NCBI GenBank assembly: GCA_944320135.1
Contig: CALUGI010000023.1
Span: 1-55,170, forward strand
Source: an uncultured Phocaeicola sp.
GTDB lineage: Bacteria; Bacteroidota; Bacteroidia; Bacteroidales; Bacteroidaceae
Direction of reading: 5' to 3'
DNA length: 55,170 bases
In this document: positions 1-8,181 of the stretch, one piece after another
Numbering within the stretch: the first letter of the stretch is position 1
How the letters are laid out: the number at the start of each line of letters is the position of its first letter
The notes under the pieces: generated by a model
Seen by the model: the letters and a program-made list of their open reading frames with translations, nothing else
Told to the model about the DNA's origin: nothing
The model's database searches: none
Translations under genes and position numbers: made by a program

Positions 1-77
1 GCCTTAGGCTATACACTTCCCGCTATCGGGCGTGTTACGGACTTGCACCGATTAGAGAATGTTCGTGCTGGGCGAAC
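1..77 (-). mobile_element. 5' end of a group IIC intron (truncated by window edge)
   Basis: Read on the minus strand from 77, the sequence begins GTTCGCCCAGCACGAAC, continues through a GGTGCAAGTCC element, and reaches GCCTAAGGC at the window edge. From memory this follows the domain I start of bacterial class C group II introns such as the Oceanobacillus iheyensis intron: a G-T start, then GCCC-GCA, GGTGAGAGTCC and AGCCTAACGC in the same order. The first base lies directly after a terminator hairpin and T-run (79-121), which is the known insertion preference of class C introns. The reverse transcriptase ORF and the 3' half would lie to the left of the window. Seen: sequence and position. Inferred: class and identity. 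Confidence 0.8.
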
Positions 78-78
78 T

Positions 79-121
79 AAAAAAAATGCCGCCGCATTCC
101 GGCCGAAAAGCGGCGGCATTT
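79..121 (-). terminator. Intrinsic terminator, minus-strand T-run
   Basis: A perfect 12-bp stem (84-95 with 110-121, core GCCGCCGC/GCGGCGGC) encloses a 14-base loop. The eight A at 79-86 give a T-run on the minus strand, immediately before the intron start. On the plus strand only three T follow, so it may also stop a plus-strand gene lying left of the window. No minus-strand gene is visible upstream of it inside the window. Confidence 0.75.
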
Positions 122-179
122 CCTACCGAAGGCGGACACGCCATCTTCCCCGGACGGGCGCGTTTTGAAAATAACTTCG

Positions 180-187
180 TATCTTTG
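180..187 (+). promoter_or_regulatory. Bacteroidetes -7 element (TATCTTTG)
   Basis: TATCTTTG matches the Bacteroidetes housekeeping -7 consensus TAnnTTTG and lies 30 bases before the ATG at 218. No well-spaced -33 TTTG is seen. It supports the start at 218 rather than any upstream start, since an upstream start would place the promoter inside the coding region. Confidence 0.55.
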
Positions 188-217
188 CCTGCGCAACCTG
201 CAAAAAGACCAGAAGCA

Positions 218-1912
218 ATGGACAAACGAAGCATATTCTTCCTTTTAAAGACATGCCTCATCGGAGCGATGCTCACAGGGCCGTGCGCCCCGGCGGAAAA
301 GCTCTCGGCCCAACCCAAGCATGAAATCCGGGCTACGTGGCTCACCACGTTGGGAGGCATGGACTGGCCCGAAAAGAAAGCGGTGTCGCACGCAGGCACC
401 GCCGCCCAAAAACAGGAGCTTGCCGATTTGTTGGACGCGCTGGAAGCCGCCAACTTCAACACGGTGCTTTTCCAGACCCGTCTCAGAGGAGACGTGATTT
501 ACCCCTCGCAGATAGAGCCTTTCGCCGAATGCCTCACGGGACACGCGGAGCAAAGCCCCCGCTACGACCCTCTGAAGTTCGCCGTAGAGGAATGCCACAA
601 GCGCGGGCTGGAACTCCATGCGTGGATAGTGTGCATCCCGATAGGAAACAGGCGGCAAGTCGGCCTGCACAAGAACAGCATCGTGAAAAAGCAGCCCGGA
701 CTCTGCAAATTCTTCAACGGCTGCTGGTATCTCGACCCCGGCAATCCCGGAACGGCCCATTACCTCTCGCGCATCGCCCAAGAAATCGTCGCGAACTACG
801 ATGTGGACGGCATACACCTCGACTACATCCGCTATCCGGAACAGGCCGAAAAATTCCCCGACCGGGACACTTACCGCAAATACGGACGCGGGAAAGACAT
901 CAGGCAATGGAGGCGCGACAACATCACGCGCATCGTCCGGCAGATATACGCCGACGTGAAGGCCCTCAAACCTTGGGTGAAGGTGAGCAGCTCGCCCGTA
1001 GGGAAATACAACGACACCGACCGCTATTCCTCCTACGGATGGAACGCATACGAAGCCGTCTTCCAAGACGCGCAAGGATGGTTGGAGGAAGGCATACACG
1101 ACGCGCTCTTCCCCATGATGTATTTCCGGAAAAACCAGTTCTACCCCTTCGCCCTCGACTGGCAGGAGAACAAGCGCCGGCGATGGATAGTCCCCGGACT
1201 AGGCATCTACTTCCTTCACCCGGAAGAGCAAGACTGGGAGCTGGACGAAGTGACCCGCCAAATCCGCTTTTCGCGAGGAATCGGGCTTGACGGGCAAGCC
1301 TACTTCCGCAACAAGTTCCTGCTGGACAACACGAAAGGATTGCTCGACGAATTGAAAAGGCATTTCTACGTCTTCCCGGCAGCAGTGCCCCCGATGACAT
1401 GGGCCGACTCCATCGCTCCGGCCGCTCCTTCCCGCGTGCAAATGACGTTCGACGGGAAAAGCGTCAGCATGAAATGGGCCTCATCAGCAGACAACACGCA
1501 GAGCGACGTGTATTATCGCATCTACGCCTCGAACACGTATCCGGTGGACACGGAAAATCCGCGCAACCTGATTGCCGCCCGCATCGGCACATGCCGATAT
1601 GTCTACGCTCCCGAACGCCCTTGGCGGCAACGGGCGTACTGGGCAGTGACAGCCGTCGACCGATTCGGCAACGAAAGCGCACCGGCGCCGTTCAACCGGA
1701 AAGACGCACGCTCGCCGGAAATCATCGACGGACGGCTTCCGGAAATTCCTGAAGGCTGCACCCTGATCGTGAACGACGCGACAGGCACGGAAATCCTGCG
1801 CACGCAATCGTCCGCTACGGACATTCTCAGCAAAATAGGCACCGGCCTGTTCCGGTTCATCCTGCTCGCTCCCGACGGCACAATCAAGGCTACGGGCGTA
1901 ACCGCAAGATAA
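218..1912 (+). CDS. GHL10 (DUF187) family glycosidase-like lipid- or polysaccharide-active secreted protein
   Basis: This 564-aa protein starts with a hydrophobic signal segment (about residues 5-30, cleavage probably near LSAQ). It continues with a glycosyl-hydrolase-like family 10 (PF02638, formerly DUF187) TIM-barrel. Recognisable blocks are EIRATWLTT at the barrel start, FNTVLFQTRLRGD, HAWI, and VDGIHLDYIRYP, where acidic residues line the putative active site. The last 150 residues look like a fibronectin type III domain (YYRIYASN, YWAVTAVDRFGNES). GHL10 proteins are thought to act on glycans or peptidoglycan, but no substrate is visible here. The start at 218 was chosen because the promoter-like element at 180 excludes the longer frame. 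It stands alone, with purM following from its own promoter. Confidence 0.85.
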   Translation: MDKRSIFFLLKTCLIGAMLTGPCAPAEKLSAQPKHEIRATWLTTLGGMDWPEKKAVSHAGTAAQKQELADLLDALEAANFNTVLFQTRLRGDVIYPSQIEPFAECLTGHAEQSPRYDPLKFAVEECHKRGLELHAWIVCIPIGNRRQVGLHKNSIVKKQPGLCKFFNGCWYLDPGNPGTAHYLSRIAQEIVANYDVDGIHLDYIRYPEQAEKFPDRDTYRKYGRGKDIRQWRRDNITRIVRQIYADVKALKPWVKVSSSPVGKYNDTDRYSSYGWNAYEAVFQDAQGWLEEGIHDALFPMMYFRKNQFYPFALDWQENKRRRWIVPGLGIYFLHPEEQDWELDEVTRQIRFSRGIGLDGQAYFRNKFLLDNTKGLLDELKRHFYVFPAAVPPMTWADSIAPAAPSRVQMTFDGKSVSMKWASSADNTQSDVYYRIYASNTYPVDTENPRNLIAARIGTCRYVYAPERPWRQRAYWAVTAVDRFGNESAPAPFNRKDARSPEIIDGRLPEIPEGCTLIVNDATGTEILRTQSSATDILSKIGTGLFRFILLAPDGTIKATGVTAR

Positions 1913-1952
1913 TAATATCCCGATAAAACAAGGAAAAAAACGGAATATTGCG

Positions 1953-1960
1953 TAACTTTG
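1953..1960 (+). promoter_or_regulatory. Bacteroidetes -7 element (TAACTTTG) before purM
   Basis: TAACTTTG fits TAnnTTTG and sits 37 bases before the purM start codon. No good -33 partner is visible, so this is a motif call only. Confidence 0.5.
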
Positions 1961-1997
1961 CACATCCAAGACGAACTAACATAAAAACATCATACTC

Positions 1998-3170
1998 ATG
2001 AGCAACCAACGATACATGCAGCGCGGAGTTTCCGCATCGAAAGAAGACGTGCATAACGCCATCAAGAACATCGACAAAGGCATTTTCCCGAAAGCATTCT
2101 GCAAGATTATCCCCGACATTCTGGGAGGCGATCCCGAATACTGCAACATCATGCACGCCGACGGAGCGGGCACGAAGTCGTCACTGGCTTATCTGTACTG
2201 GAAAGAAACGGGCGACCTGTCGGTATGGAAAGGCATCGCGCAGGATGCGCTCATCATGAATATCGATGACCTGCTCTGCGTAGGAGCGGTCGACAACATA
2301 CTGGTATCGTCCACCATCGGACGAAACAAGCTGTTAGTGCCGGGTGAAGTCATCTCTGCCATCATCAACGGAACGGACGAACTGCTTGCCGAACTCCGCG
2401 AAATGGGCGTGGGCGTCTATGCCACGGGAGGCGAAACGGCTGACGTGGGCGACTTGGTGCGCACCATCATCGTAGACTCTACCGTAACCTGCCGCATGAA
2501 GCGCGCGGATGTAATCGACAACGCCAACATCCGTCCGGGAGACGTGATTGTGGGTCTGGCATCCTACGGACAGGCTACCTACGAAAAGGAATACAACGGC
2601 GGAATGGGAAGCAACGGACTGACCAGCGCGCGCCATGACGTGTTCGCCAAGTATCTGGCCGAGAAGTATCCGGAAAGCTATGACCATGCAGTGCCCGAAG
2701 AATTAGTCTACAGCGGCAAGCTGAAACTGACCGATGCGGTGGAAGACTCTCCGCTCGATGCAGGCAAGTTGGTTCTCTCTCCGACACGTACATACGCGCC
2801 GGTAGTGAAGAAACTGCTCGATGCGCTCCGTCCGCAGATTCACGGAATGGTGCATTGCTCCGGAGGCGCACAGACAAAAGTGCTGCACTTCGTGGGCGAC
2901 AACTGCCGCGTCATCAAGGACAATCTCTTCCCCGTTCCTCCTCTTTTCCGCACCATCAAGGAACAGAGCGGCACCGAATGGGACGAGATGTACAAGGTGT
3001 TCAACATGGGCCATCGTCTGGAGGTTTATCTCTCGCCTGAACATGCTGAAAAGGTCATCGCTATCTCGAAATCATTCAACATCGACGCACAGGTAATCGG
3101 ACGCATCGAGGAAAGCGACAGACGTGAACTGATTATCCGCAGCGAATTCGGAGAGTTCAAGTATGAATGA
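1998..3170 (+). CDS. purM: Phosphoribosylformylglycinamidine cyclo-ligase (AIR synthase), PurM-type
   Basis: AIR synthase closes the imidazole ring of formylglycinamidine ribonucleotide with ATP in cytosolic purine synthesis. The 390-aa product has the PurM/AIRS fold landmarks: the opening RGVSASKEDV, a HADGAGTKSSLAYL substrate/ATP loop near residue 55, DALIMNIDDLLCVGA near 85, and a C-terminal AIRS_C domain with HCSGGAQTKVLHF. It is longer than the roughly 345-aa enterobacterial enzyme, with a divergent sequence typical of the Bacteroidetes type, so some annotations call it only AIR-synthase-related. Its stop overlaps the start of the small membrane protein by eight bases, and prfA follows, giving a probable operon. 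Confidence 0.85.
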   Translation: MSNQRYMQRGVSASKEDVHNAIKNIDKGIFPKAFCKIIPDILGGDPEYCNIMHADGAGTKSSLAYLYWKETGDLSVWKGIAQDALIMNIDDLLCVGAVDNILVSSTIGRNKLLVPGEVISAIINGTDELLAELREMGVGVYATGGETADVGDLVRTIIVDSTVTCRMKRADVIDNANIRPGDVIVGLASYGQATYEKEYNGGMGSNGLTSARHDVFAKYLAEKYPESYDHAVPEELVYSGKLKLTDAVEDSPLDAGKLVLSPTRTYAPVVKKLLDALRPQIHGMVHCSGGAQTKVLHFVGDNCRVIKDNLFPVPPLFRTIKEQSGTEWDEMYKVFNMGHRLEVYLSPEHAEKVIAISKSFNIDAQVIGRIEESDRRELIIRSEFGEFKYE

Positions 3171-3435
3171 GATGAAGCTAAGGAAACGTCCGGCCGGCAT
3201 ATATGTCGCATTAGGAATCATCGTGCTGGGAGTAGGACTGAGCATTCTGGCCGACCTGCTGGAAAGTCCTTTCCTGAGATCGCTGGGACTCGTGTTGCCT
3301 TGCGGTCTGACGGGATATGCCATCAGTGTCTACATATTCGACATGAAACCGTTCAAGACCAGAGCGGGACTGGTTTTCTTCGCCGCAATCATTTTATTGG
3401 TAACAGTCGCTTTTTGGCTCATTGACATCAGCTGA
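3163..3435 (+). CDS. Small three-helix membrane protein, unknown function
   Basis: This is a 90-aa protein with three hydrophobic segments (about residues 12-30, 36-55 and 66-88) separated by short charged loops, so it probably sits in the inner membrane. Its ATG overlaps the purM stop; a second in-frame ATG at 3172 gives MKLRKRPAG and could be the true start. It ends inside the upstream extension of the prfA frame, but the likely prfA start at 3455 leaves a 19-base gap. I do not recognise a family. The tight coupling between purM and prfA argues that it is a real gene. Confidence 0.7.
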   Translation: MNEMKLRKRPAGIYVALGIIVLGVGLSILADLLESPFLRSLGLVLPCGLTGYAISVYIFDMKPFKTRAGLVFFAAIILLVTVAFWLIDIS

Positions 3436-3454
3436 AACAAACAAGAATGGTAAG

Positions 3455-4564
3455 ATGACAGAAAACAATACTTTGCTTGAAAAACTGGAAGGGCTGGTCG
3501 CCCGTTTTGAAGAAGTGTCGACCTTGATAACCGACCCTTCCGTCATTGTTGACCAGAAGCGGTACGTGAAGCTCACGAAGGAATATAAGGAGCTGAACGA
3601 CATCATGAAGGCACGCAAGGAATACGTGCAATGCCTCAACGGACTGGAAGAGGCCAAGGATATGATGAACGAAAGCGACCCGGAGATGAAAGAAATGGCC
3701 CGTGAGGAAGCCGTCCGATATGAAGCGCGCATACCGGAACTGGAAGAGGAGATCAAGCTCCTCCTCATTCCGGCCGACCCGCAAGACGACCGCAACGCCA
3801 TTCTGGAAATCCGGGGAGGAACAGGAGGCGACGAGGCGGCCATCTTTGCAGGTGACCTGTTCCGAATGTATTCAAAGTATTGCGAATCGAAAGGATGGAA
3901 ACTGGAAGTATCCAGCGCAAATGAAGGGGCGGCCGGAGGCTTCAAGGAAATCATCTGTTCGGTGACGGGCGAGAAAGTGTACGGCACGCTGAAATACGAA
4001 TCGGGAGTCCACCGCGTGCAACGTGTGCCCGCCACTGAAACGCAAGGACGTGTGCATACATCCGCCGCATCCGTAGCAGTATTGCCCGAAGCAGAACCTT
4101 TCGATGTGGAAATCAACGAAGGGGAAATCAAGTGGGATACTTTCCGAAGCGGTGGTGCCGGAGGACAGAACGTAAATAAAGTGGAATCAGGTGTACGCCT
4201 ACGCTATAACTGGAAGAATCCGAACACGGGTGTAGTGGAAGAGATTCTGATTGAATGTACCGAGACGCGCGACCAGCCGAAGAACAAGGAACGGGCTCTT
4301 GCGCGCCTGCGTACCTTTATATATGACAAAGAACATCAAAAATACATAGACGACATCGCCTCAAAACGCAAGACGATGGTAAGCACCGGCGACCGGTCGG
4401 CCAAAATCCGTACTTACAACTATCCGCAGGGACGAATCACCGACCACCGCATCAACTATACCATCTACAATCTGGCCGCATTCATGGACGGCGACATCCA
4501 GGACTGCATCGACCATCTGATTGTGGCGGAGAATGCGGAAAGATTGAAGGAAAGTGAACTATAA
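3455..4564 (+). CDS. prfA: Peptide chain release factor 1
   Basis: RF1 recognises UAA and UAG stop codons on the ribosome and triggers peptide release. The 369-aa protein has the N-terminal coiled-coil domain (residues 1-100), the PAT tripeptide that reads the stop codon (in HRVQRVPATETQGRVHTS), and the universal GGQ in RSGGAGGQNVNKVESG, whose Gln is the methylation target. The ATG at 3455 (MTENNTLLEKL) aligns with other Bacteroides RF1 starts; the longer frame from 3422 overlaps the preceding gene. PAT rather than SPF identifies RF1, not RF2. It lies between purM and the DUF4153 gene in the same direction. Confidence 0.95.
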   Translation: MTENNTLLEKLEGLVARFEEVSTLITDPSVIVDQKRYVKLTKEYKELNDIMKARKEYVQCLNGLEEAKDMMNESDPEMKEMAREEAVRYEARIPELEEEIKLLLIPADPQDDRNAILEIRGGTGGDEAAIFAGDLFRMYSKYCESKGWKLEVSSANEGAAGGFKEIICSVTGEKVYGTLKYESGVHRVQRVPATETQGRVHTSAASVAVLPEAEPFDVEINEGEIKWDTFRSGGAGGQNVNKVESGVRLRYNWKNPNTGVVEEILIECTETRDQPKNKERALARLRTFIYDKEHQKYIDDIASKRKTMVSTGDRSAKIRTYNYPQGRITDHRINYTIYNLAAFMDGDIQDCIDHLIVAENAERLKESEL

Positions 4565-4574
4565 ATCAAATAAA

Positions 4575-4647
4575 GAATGAAGAGTTAAGAATGAAGAATC
4601 AAATACTATTCATCATTCTTCATTCACCATTCTTAATTCTTCATTCA
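4575..4647. repeat. Inverted repeat of GAATGAAGA-type units
   Basis: The left arm (4575-4599) is built from AAGAATGAAGA-like units. The right arm (about 4614-4646) is its imperfect reverse complement, so the stretch folds as a long A/T-rich hairpin between prfA and the DUF4153 gene. An in-frame ATG at 4591 lies inside the repeat and would give an unlikely N-terminus (KNQILFIILHSPFLILHS), so the gene start was moved downstream. Such simple repeats are often seen in Bacteroides intergenic regions. Confidence 0.7.
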
Positions 4648-4659
4648 ATTTGTAACGAT

Positions 4660-6381
4660 ATGGCAGAGACTTTTATCAAGAAAGCGGTTTATACCGTGGC
4701 GGAAGCCTTTCAGAACTGCCTGAAACGCTTCCCGGTTACGGTTGCATTTGTGTTTGCCCTGACCGGACACCTGATTTATCTGTTGGCCGTGGAAGGGAAC
4801 GTTTCCAACGGCAAGCTGATCTACACCGTCAGCTACTATCTTTCCGTAGGTACGCTGCTCTCTCTCACCCTCCATCTATGGAGCGAAGAGATGAAAAGGA
4901 AAGCGACCAAGCTCGTCACGCACGCCATCGGCCACGCGCTTCTACTGGCCGACACCTGTTTCCTTTATGTCCAATCGCCGGACCGGGTATGGACTGAAAT
5001 CACCATCGCACACTCTGCCGCCATCCTAACATTGGGGCTTTCCGTGTTCTTCCTGTCCTTTTTCCGCGAGAAGAATGACGTACCGAGCTGGAACTTCGCC
5101 TTGTCAAGCCTCGGCTCGTTCGTCACGGCCAACATCATGGGAAGCATCATGAGCGGAGGACTCTGCCTGCTGCTTTTCTCGCTCGAAAAGCTTTTCAGTC
5201 TGGACATTGACGCCCGCGGATATGGCTATATCACCATCCTGTGCAACGTGCTGCTCGCCATGATGCTGTTTCTGGGACTTCTCCCGAAAGGAGAAGCCAA
5301 ACACGACCGCAAGCCGCTTGCCCGAAGTTTCCTGAACACGGCGGCACACTATCTTTTTCTTCCGCTCACCGGAGCCTATCTGTTAGTGCTTTACATATAC
5401 GCAGCAAAGATATTCATAAGCTGGGAATTGCCCGACGGATGGGTATCGTGGTTGGTTACGGTTCTTATGATGGGGTGCATCGCGATTGAGTTCAGCGTCT
5501 ATCCCACCCGCATGGCTCTGGCCGGCAAGTGGGACGAACGCGTCGCACGCTGGCTTCCCATGCTTGTACTTCCCCTGCTCGTGCTCATGAGCGTGGGCAT
5601 CGCACGGCGGTTCAATGATTACGGAATCACCATCAACCGCCTGTATCTCGCCACTTTCAACGGGTGGTGCTACTTGGTCTGCATCGGCCTGTTCGCCAAC
5701 CGCGCGAGACGCATCAACTGGATTCCGATTTCCTTCGCCGTCATCTTCCTGCTGACTTCCGTATTCCCCGTAAACTTTACCAGCATAACCCGCCGGACTT
5801 TACGGCACAACATCGAGGAGTTGACGGCACAAGTGGATAAAGATAAGCTGCCATTTTCAAACCGCGAGTATGAAAAGTGGTTAGAGACGCTGCCTGAAGA
5901 AAAAGCAAAAGAAGTAAACGATAAACTCGATTACATGCGATACACCTTCGGATGGGAAAGCATCCGTGACATTGTGACCGAAGACGTGTACTTTTACGAC
6001 AAGGTAGTAACGACATCCGAAGGAACAAACATACTCGTCGGTTCGTTTGATTACACGAAACCTATGAGAATCCCCGAAGGCTATACCCGCTTCATCGGAG
6101 ACGGCCAACAGATCACTTTCTTCTTCTCGCCGGAGGAATGCCGGACGGGAACACTATCCGTCCCTTTGGACAAGTGGATTGAAAACGCCGGAGATTCCAT
6201 TTCCTTAGACATCAAGACATTGGAAGAATGGGATAAAGAAAACGAATCCGGGAAGATTCCTCCGGTGCGAATCAACAGCAGGTCGGGGAAATATGTGTTC
6301 TATATAACCTATTTCTGGTATAATCCAAGGAAGAACGATGACTCCGCTCTCCAACTGAACGGCTACTTATTCATGAAATAA
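4660..6381 (+). CDS. DUF4153 multi-spanning membrane protein
   Basis: This 573-aa inner-membrane protein starts [19 protein letters not shown], has about ten to twelve hydrophobic helices from residue 25 to 385, and ends in a soluble C-terminal region of about 180 residues. The arrangement fits the DUF4153 family, which is common in Bacteroidetes and has no assigned role that I know of. The start at 4660 was chosen because the longer frame begins inside an inverted repeat. pyrF follows 19 bases downstream, so it is probably cotranscribed with prfA and pyrF. Confidence 0.8.
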   Translation: MAETFIKKAVYTVAEAFQNCLKRFPVTVAFVFALTGHLIYLLAVEGNVSNGKLIYTVSYYLSVGTLLSLTLHLWSEEMKRKATKLVTHAIGHALLLADTCFLYVQSPDRVWTEITIAHSAAILTLGLSVFFLSFFREKNDVPSWNFALSSLGSFVTANIMGSIMSGGLCLLLFSLEKLFSLDIDARGYGYITILCNVLLAMMLFLGLLPKGEAKHDRKPLARSFLNTAAHYLFLPLTGAYLLVLYIYAAKIFISWELPDGWVSWLVTVLMMGCIAIEFSVYPTRMALAGKWDERVARWLPMLVLPLLVLMSVGIARRFNDYGITINRLYLATFNGWCYLVCIGLFANRARRINWIPISFAVIFLLTSVFPVNFTSITRRTLRHNIEELTAQVDKDKLPFSNREYEKWLETLPEEKAKEVNDKLDYMRYTFGWESIRDIVTEDVYFYDKVVTTSEGTNILVGSFDYTKPMRIPEGYTRFIGDGQQITFFFSPEECRTGTLSVPLDKWIENAGDSISLDIKTLEEWDKENESGKIPPVRINSRSGKYVFYITYFWYNPRKNDDSALQLNGYLFMK

Positions 6382-6400
6382 CCATCAAAAACAAACCGAT

Positions 6401-7225
6401 ATGAACAAACAACAACTCTTTGAGAACATCAAGCGCAAGAAATCATTCCTCTGCGTGGGTCTGGACACCGACATCAAGAAGATTCCGGAACACCTGCTGA
6501 AAGAGGAAGAACCTATTTTCGCATTCAACAAGGCCATCATAGACGCAACCGCCCCCTACTGCATCGCCTACAAACCGAACCTGGCTTTTTACGAGAGCAT
6601 GGGCGTAAAAGGATGGATTGCCTTCGAGAAAACCGTGCAGTACATCAAGACGAACTATCCCGACCAGTTCATCATCGCCGACGCGAAACGCGGTGATATC
6701 GGGAACACATCCGCCATGTACGCCCGCACGTTCTTCGAAGAACTGGACATCGATTCAGTGACCGTAGCTCCCTACATGGGCGAGGACAGCGTGACCCCCT
6801 TCCTCACTTACGAAGGGAAATGGGTCATCCTGCTGGCTCTGACATCCAACAAAGGCTCGCACGACTTCCAGCTCACGGAAGACAAGGAGGGCGAACGCCT
6901 GTTCGAGAAAGTGCTCCGCAAGTCGCAGGAATGGGCGAACGATGAAAACATGATGTACGTGGCAGGCGCGACACAGGGCCGCATGTTCGAGGACATCCGC
7001 AAGATTGTTCCGAACCATTTCCTGCTGGTTCCGGGCATCGGCGCACAAGGCGGCTCGCTCGAAGAAGTGTGCAAATACGGCATGACCCGCGAATGCGGAC
7101 TGATTGTGAACTCCAGCCGCGCCATCATCTATGCCGACAAGAGCGAGAATTTCGCAAAAGCGGCCGAAGAAGAGGCACGGAAAGTGCAGGCGCAAATGGA
7201 AGAACAGCTGAAAGGCATACTCTGA
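6401..7225 (+). CDS. pyrF: Orotidine 5'-phosphate decarboxylase, subfamily 2
   Basis: PyrF decarboxylates OMP to UMP, the last step of de novo pyrimidine synthesis. The 274-aa protein carries the active-site stretch [15 protein letters not shown] (about residues 94-108), with the Lys and Asp residues of the catalytic tetrad, plus [12 protein letters not shown] at the N-terminus and [10 protein letters not shown] for phosphate binding. Its length and the DAKRGDIG motif indicate the longer subfamily 2 (mycobacterial/Bacteroidetes type) rather than the roughly 230-aa enterobacterial type. It is the last gene of the run starting at purM and is followed by a clear terminator. Confidence 0.95.
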   Translation: MNKQQLFENIKRKKSFLCVGLDTDIKKIPEHLLKEEEPIFAFNKAIIDATAPYCIAYKPNLAFYESMGVKGWIAFEKTVQYIKTNYPDQFIIADAKRGDIGNTSAMYARTFFEELDIDSVTVAPYMGEDSVTPFLTYEGKWVILLALTSNKGSHDFQLTEDKEGERLFEKVLRKSQEWANDENMMYVAGATQGRMFEDIRKIVPNHFLLVPGIGAQGGSLEEVCKYGMTRECGLIVNSSRAIIYADKSENFAKAAEEEARKVQAQMEEQLKGIL

Positions 7226-7284
7226 CCACAACCCGCACACGCATTTAACCTAATCAACCGCGATTAAAAGGTTGTCATTCTTTG

Positions 7285-7334
7285 AGAACGGCGTTATAGG
7301 GCAAATCATCGTCCCATACGCCGTTCTTCTTTTA
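7285..7334 (+). terminator. Intrinsic terminator after pyrF
   Basis: A 10-bp stem AGAACGGCGT (7285-7294) with ACGCCGTTCT (7318-7327) is followed by a T-rich tail. It closes the purM-to-pyrF transcription unit and separates it from the sigma factor gene. Confidence 0.85.
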
Positions 7335-7457
7335 CCTAAGAAAAGCCGCCATAAAATATTCACCAAAATGAAACATTCTGAAATATATACACGCTCCTTT
7401 CCGGCTTTTCTTCTTAAAAAGATTTCAAGAAAGAGTATCTTTTTAAAAAGATTTGCC

Positions 7458-7465
7458 TATATTTG
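7458..7465 (+). promoter_or_regulatory. Bacteroidetes -7 element (TATATTTG) before the ECF sigma gene
   Basis: TATATTTG fits TAnnTTTG, 31 bases before the ATG at 7497. Upstream, a TTAAAAAGATTT motif occurs twice (about 7414 and 7443), and could be an operator or just A/T-rich sequence. This may be the promoter by which the housekeeping sigma expresses the sigma/anti-sigma pair. Confidence 0.5.
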
Positions 7466-7496
7466 AACTTGGCTATCAACTTTTATATAGCAATTT

Positions 7497-8096
7497 ATGC
7501 AATATACATCTGCTTATCAGAACATGACAGACAAGGCTTTATGGAATCTTGCAGTGAAAGGAGACAAGAAAGCCTTGTCCGTATTGTATAAGAAACACTA
7601 CGAACTTCTGCTTAATTTCGGCCTTAAATACATTGCAGACGAAGAACTTGTAAAAGACTGCATTCAGGATATTTTCGTAAGGTTCTGCACAAGCAGCAAC
7701 CTCTCGCAAACAGATTATGTACGTTCCTACCTCCTGACTTCCTTGAAACACTCCATATCCGACAAGCTGTCCGCATTAAAAATAACGGAAGGATTGGATG
7801 CACACCTTTTCGACCTAAAAATAGAAGATTCAGCCTTAGAAGTACTTTTCAAGAACAACGATGAAGAATTGCGGATAGGGAAACAACTAATGGACGCATA
7901 CAAGAAACTTCCCGACAACCAGCGCGAAGCAATCTACCTCCGTTATGTGAAAGGATTGTCATATAAAGAAATAGCCGCGTTCTTGGACATCACTCCTCAG
8001 TCATCCATGAATCTTGTTTCCCGCGCATTGTCCGGACTCCGTTCAAGGATGTCCTTGGAAGATTACTTGCTGGCACTTGCTTTATTCTTTTCCTGA
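7497..8096 (+). CDS. ECF (extracytoplasmic function) RNA polymerase sigma-70 factor of the PUL
   Basis: The 199-aa protein has a sigma region 2 (about residues 25-95, containing LVKDCIQDIFVRFC) and a region 4 helix-turn-helix (about 145-190, LPDNQREAIYLRYVKGLSYKE followed by EIAAFLDI and SRALSGLRSRM). Lack of regions 1 and 3 and pairing with a FecR-type gene 85 bases downstream mark it as the SusC-signalling ECF type, as in PULs for host glycans. A second in-frame ATG at 7524 (MTDKALWNLAVKGDKKALS) fits family starts equally well. It would direct transcription of the susC-led operon when released by the anti-sigma. Confidence 0.92.
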   Translation: MQYTSAYQNMTDKALWNLAVKGDKKALSVLYKKHYELLLNFGLKYIADEELVKDCIQDIFVRFCTSSNLSQTDYVRSYLLTSLKHSISDKLSALKITEGLDAHLFDLKIEDSALEVLFKNNDEELRIGKQLMDAYKKLPDNQREAIYLRYVKGLSYKEIAAFLDITPQSSMNLVSRALSGLRSRMSLEDYLLALALFFS

Positions 8097-8181
8097 TTTT
8101 TTCTTGCCTTTTGTATTTTTCTCCAAAAAAGTGAGTAGAGAATTTGCTCTCTCTCGTTTTAAAGACAAAAGGTATTGAAAG

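Noticed and set aside
61-77. GTTCG...CGAAC as the T-arm of a tRNA
   Set aside because: The loop TGCTGGG does not fit a T-loop and no acceptor or anticodon arms are found; the group IIC intron reading explains the whole stretch.
59-217. In-frame N-terminal extension of the GHL10 protein starting at 59
   Set aside because: It would translate the intron end and terminator hairpin and puts a promoter-like TATCTTTG inside the gene; the ATG at 218 gives a signal peptide.
7272-7466. 64-aa ORF after pyrF
   Set aside because: It begins inside the pyrF terminator and overlaps the sigma-gene promoter; composition is A/T-driven with no family pattern.
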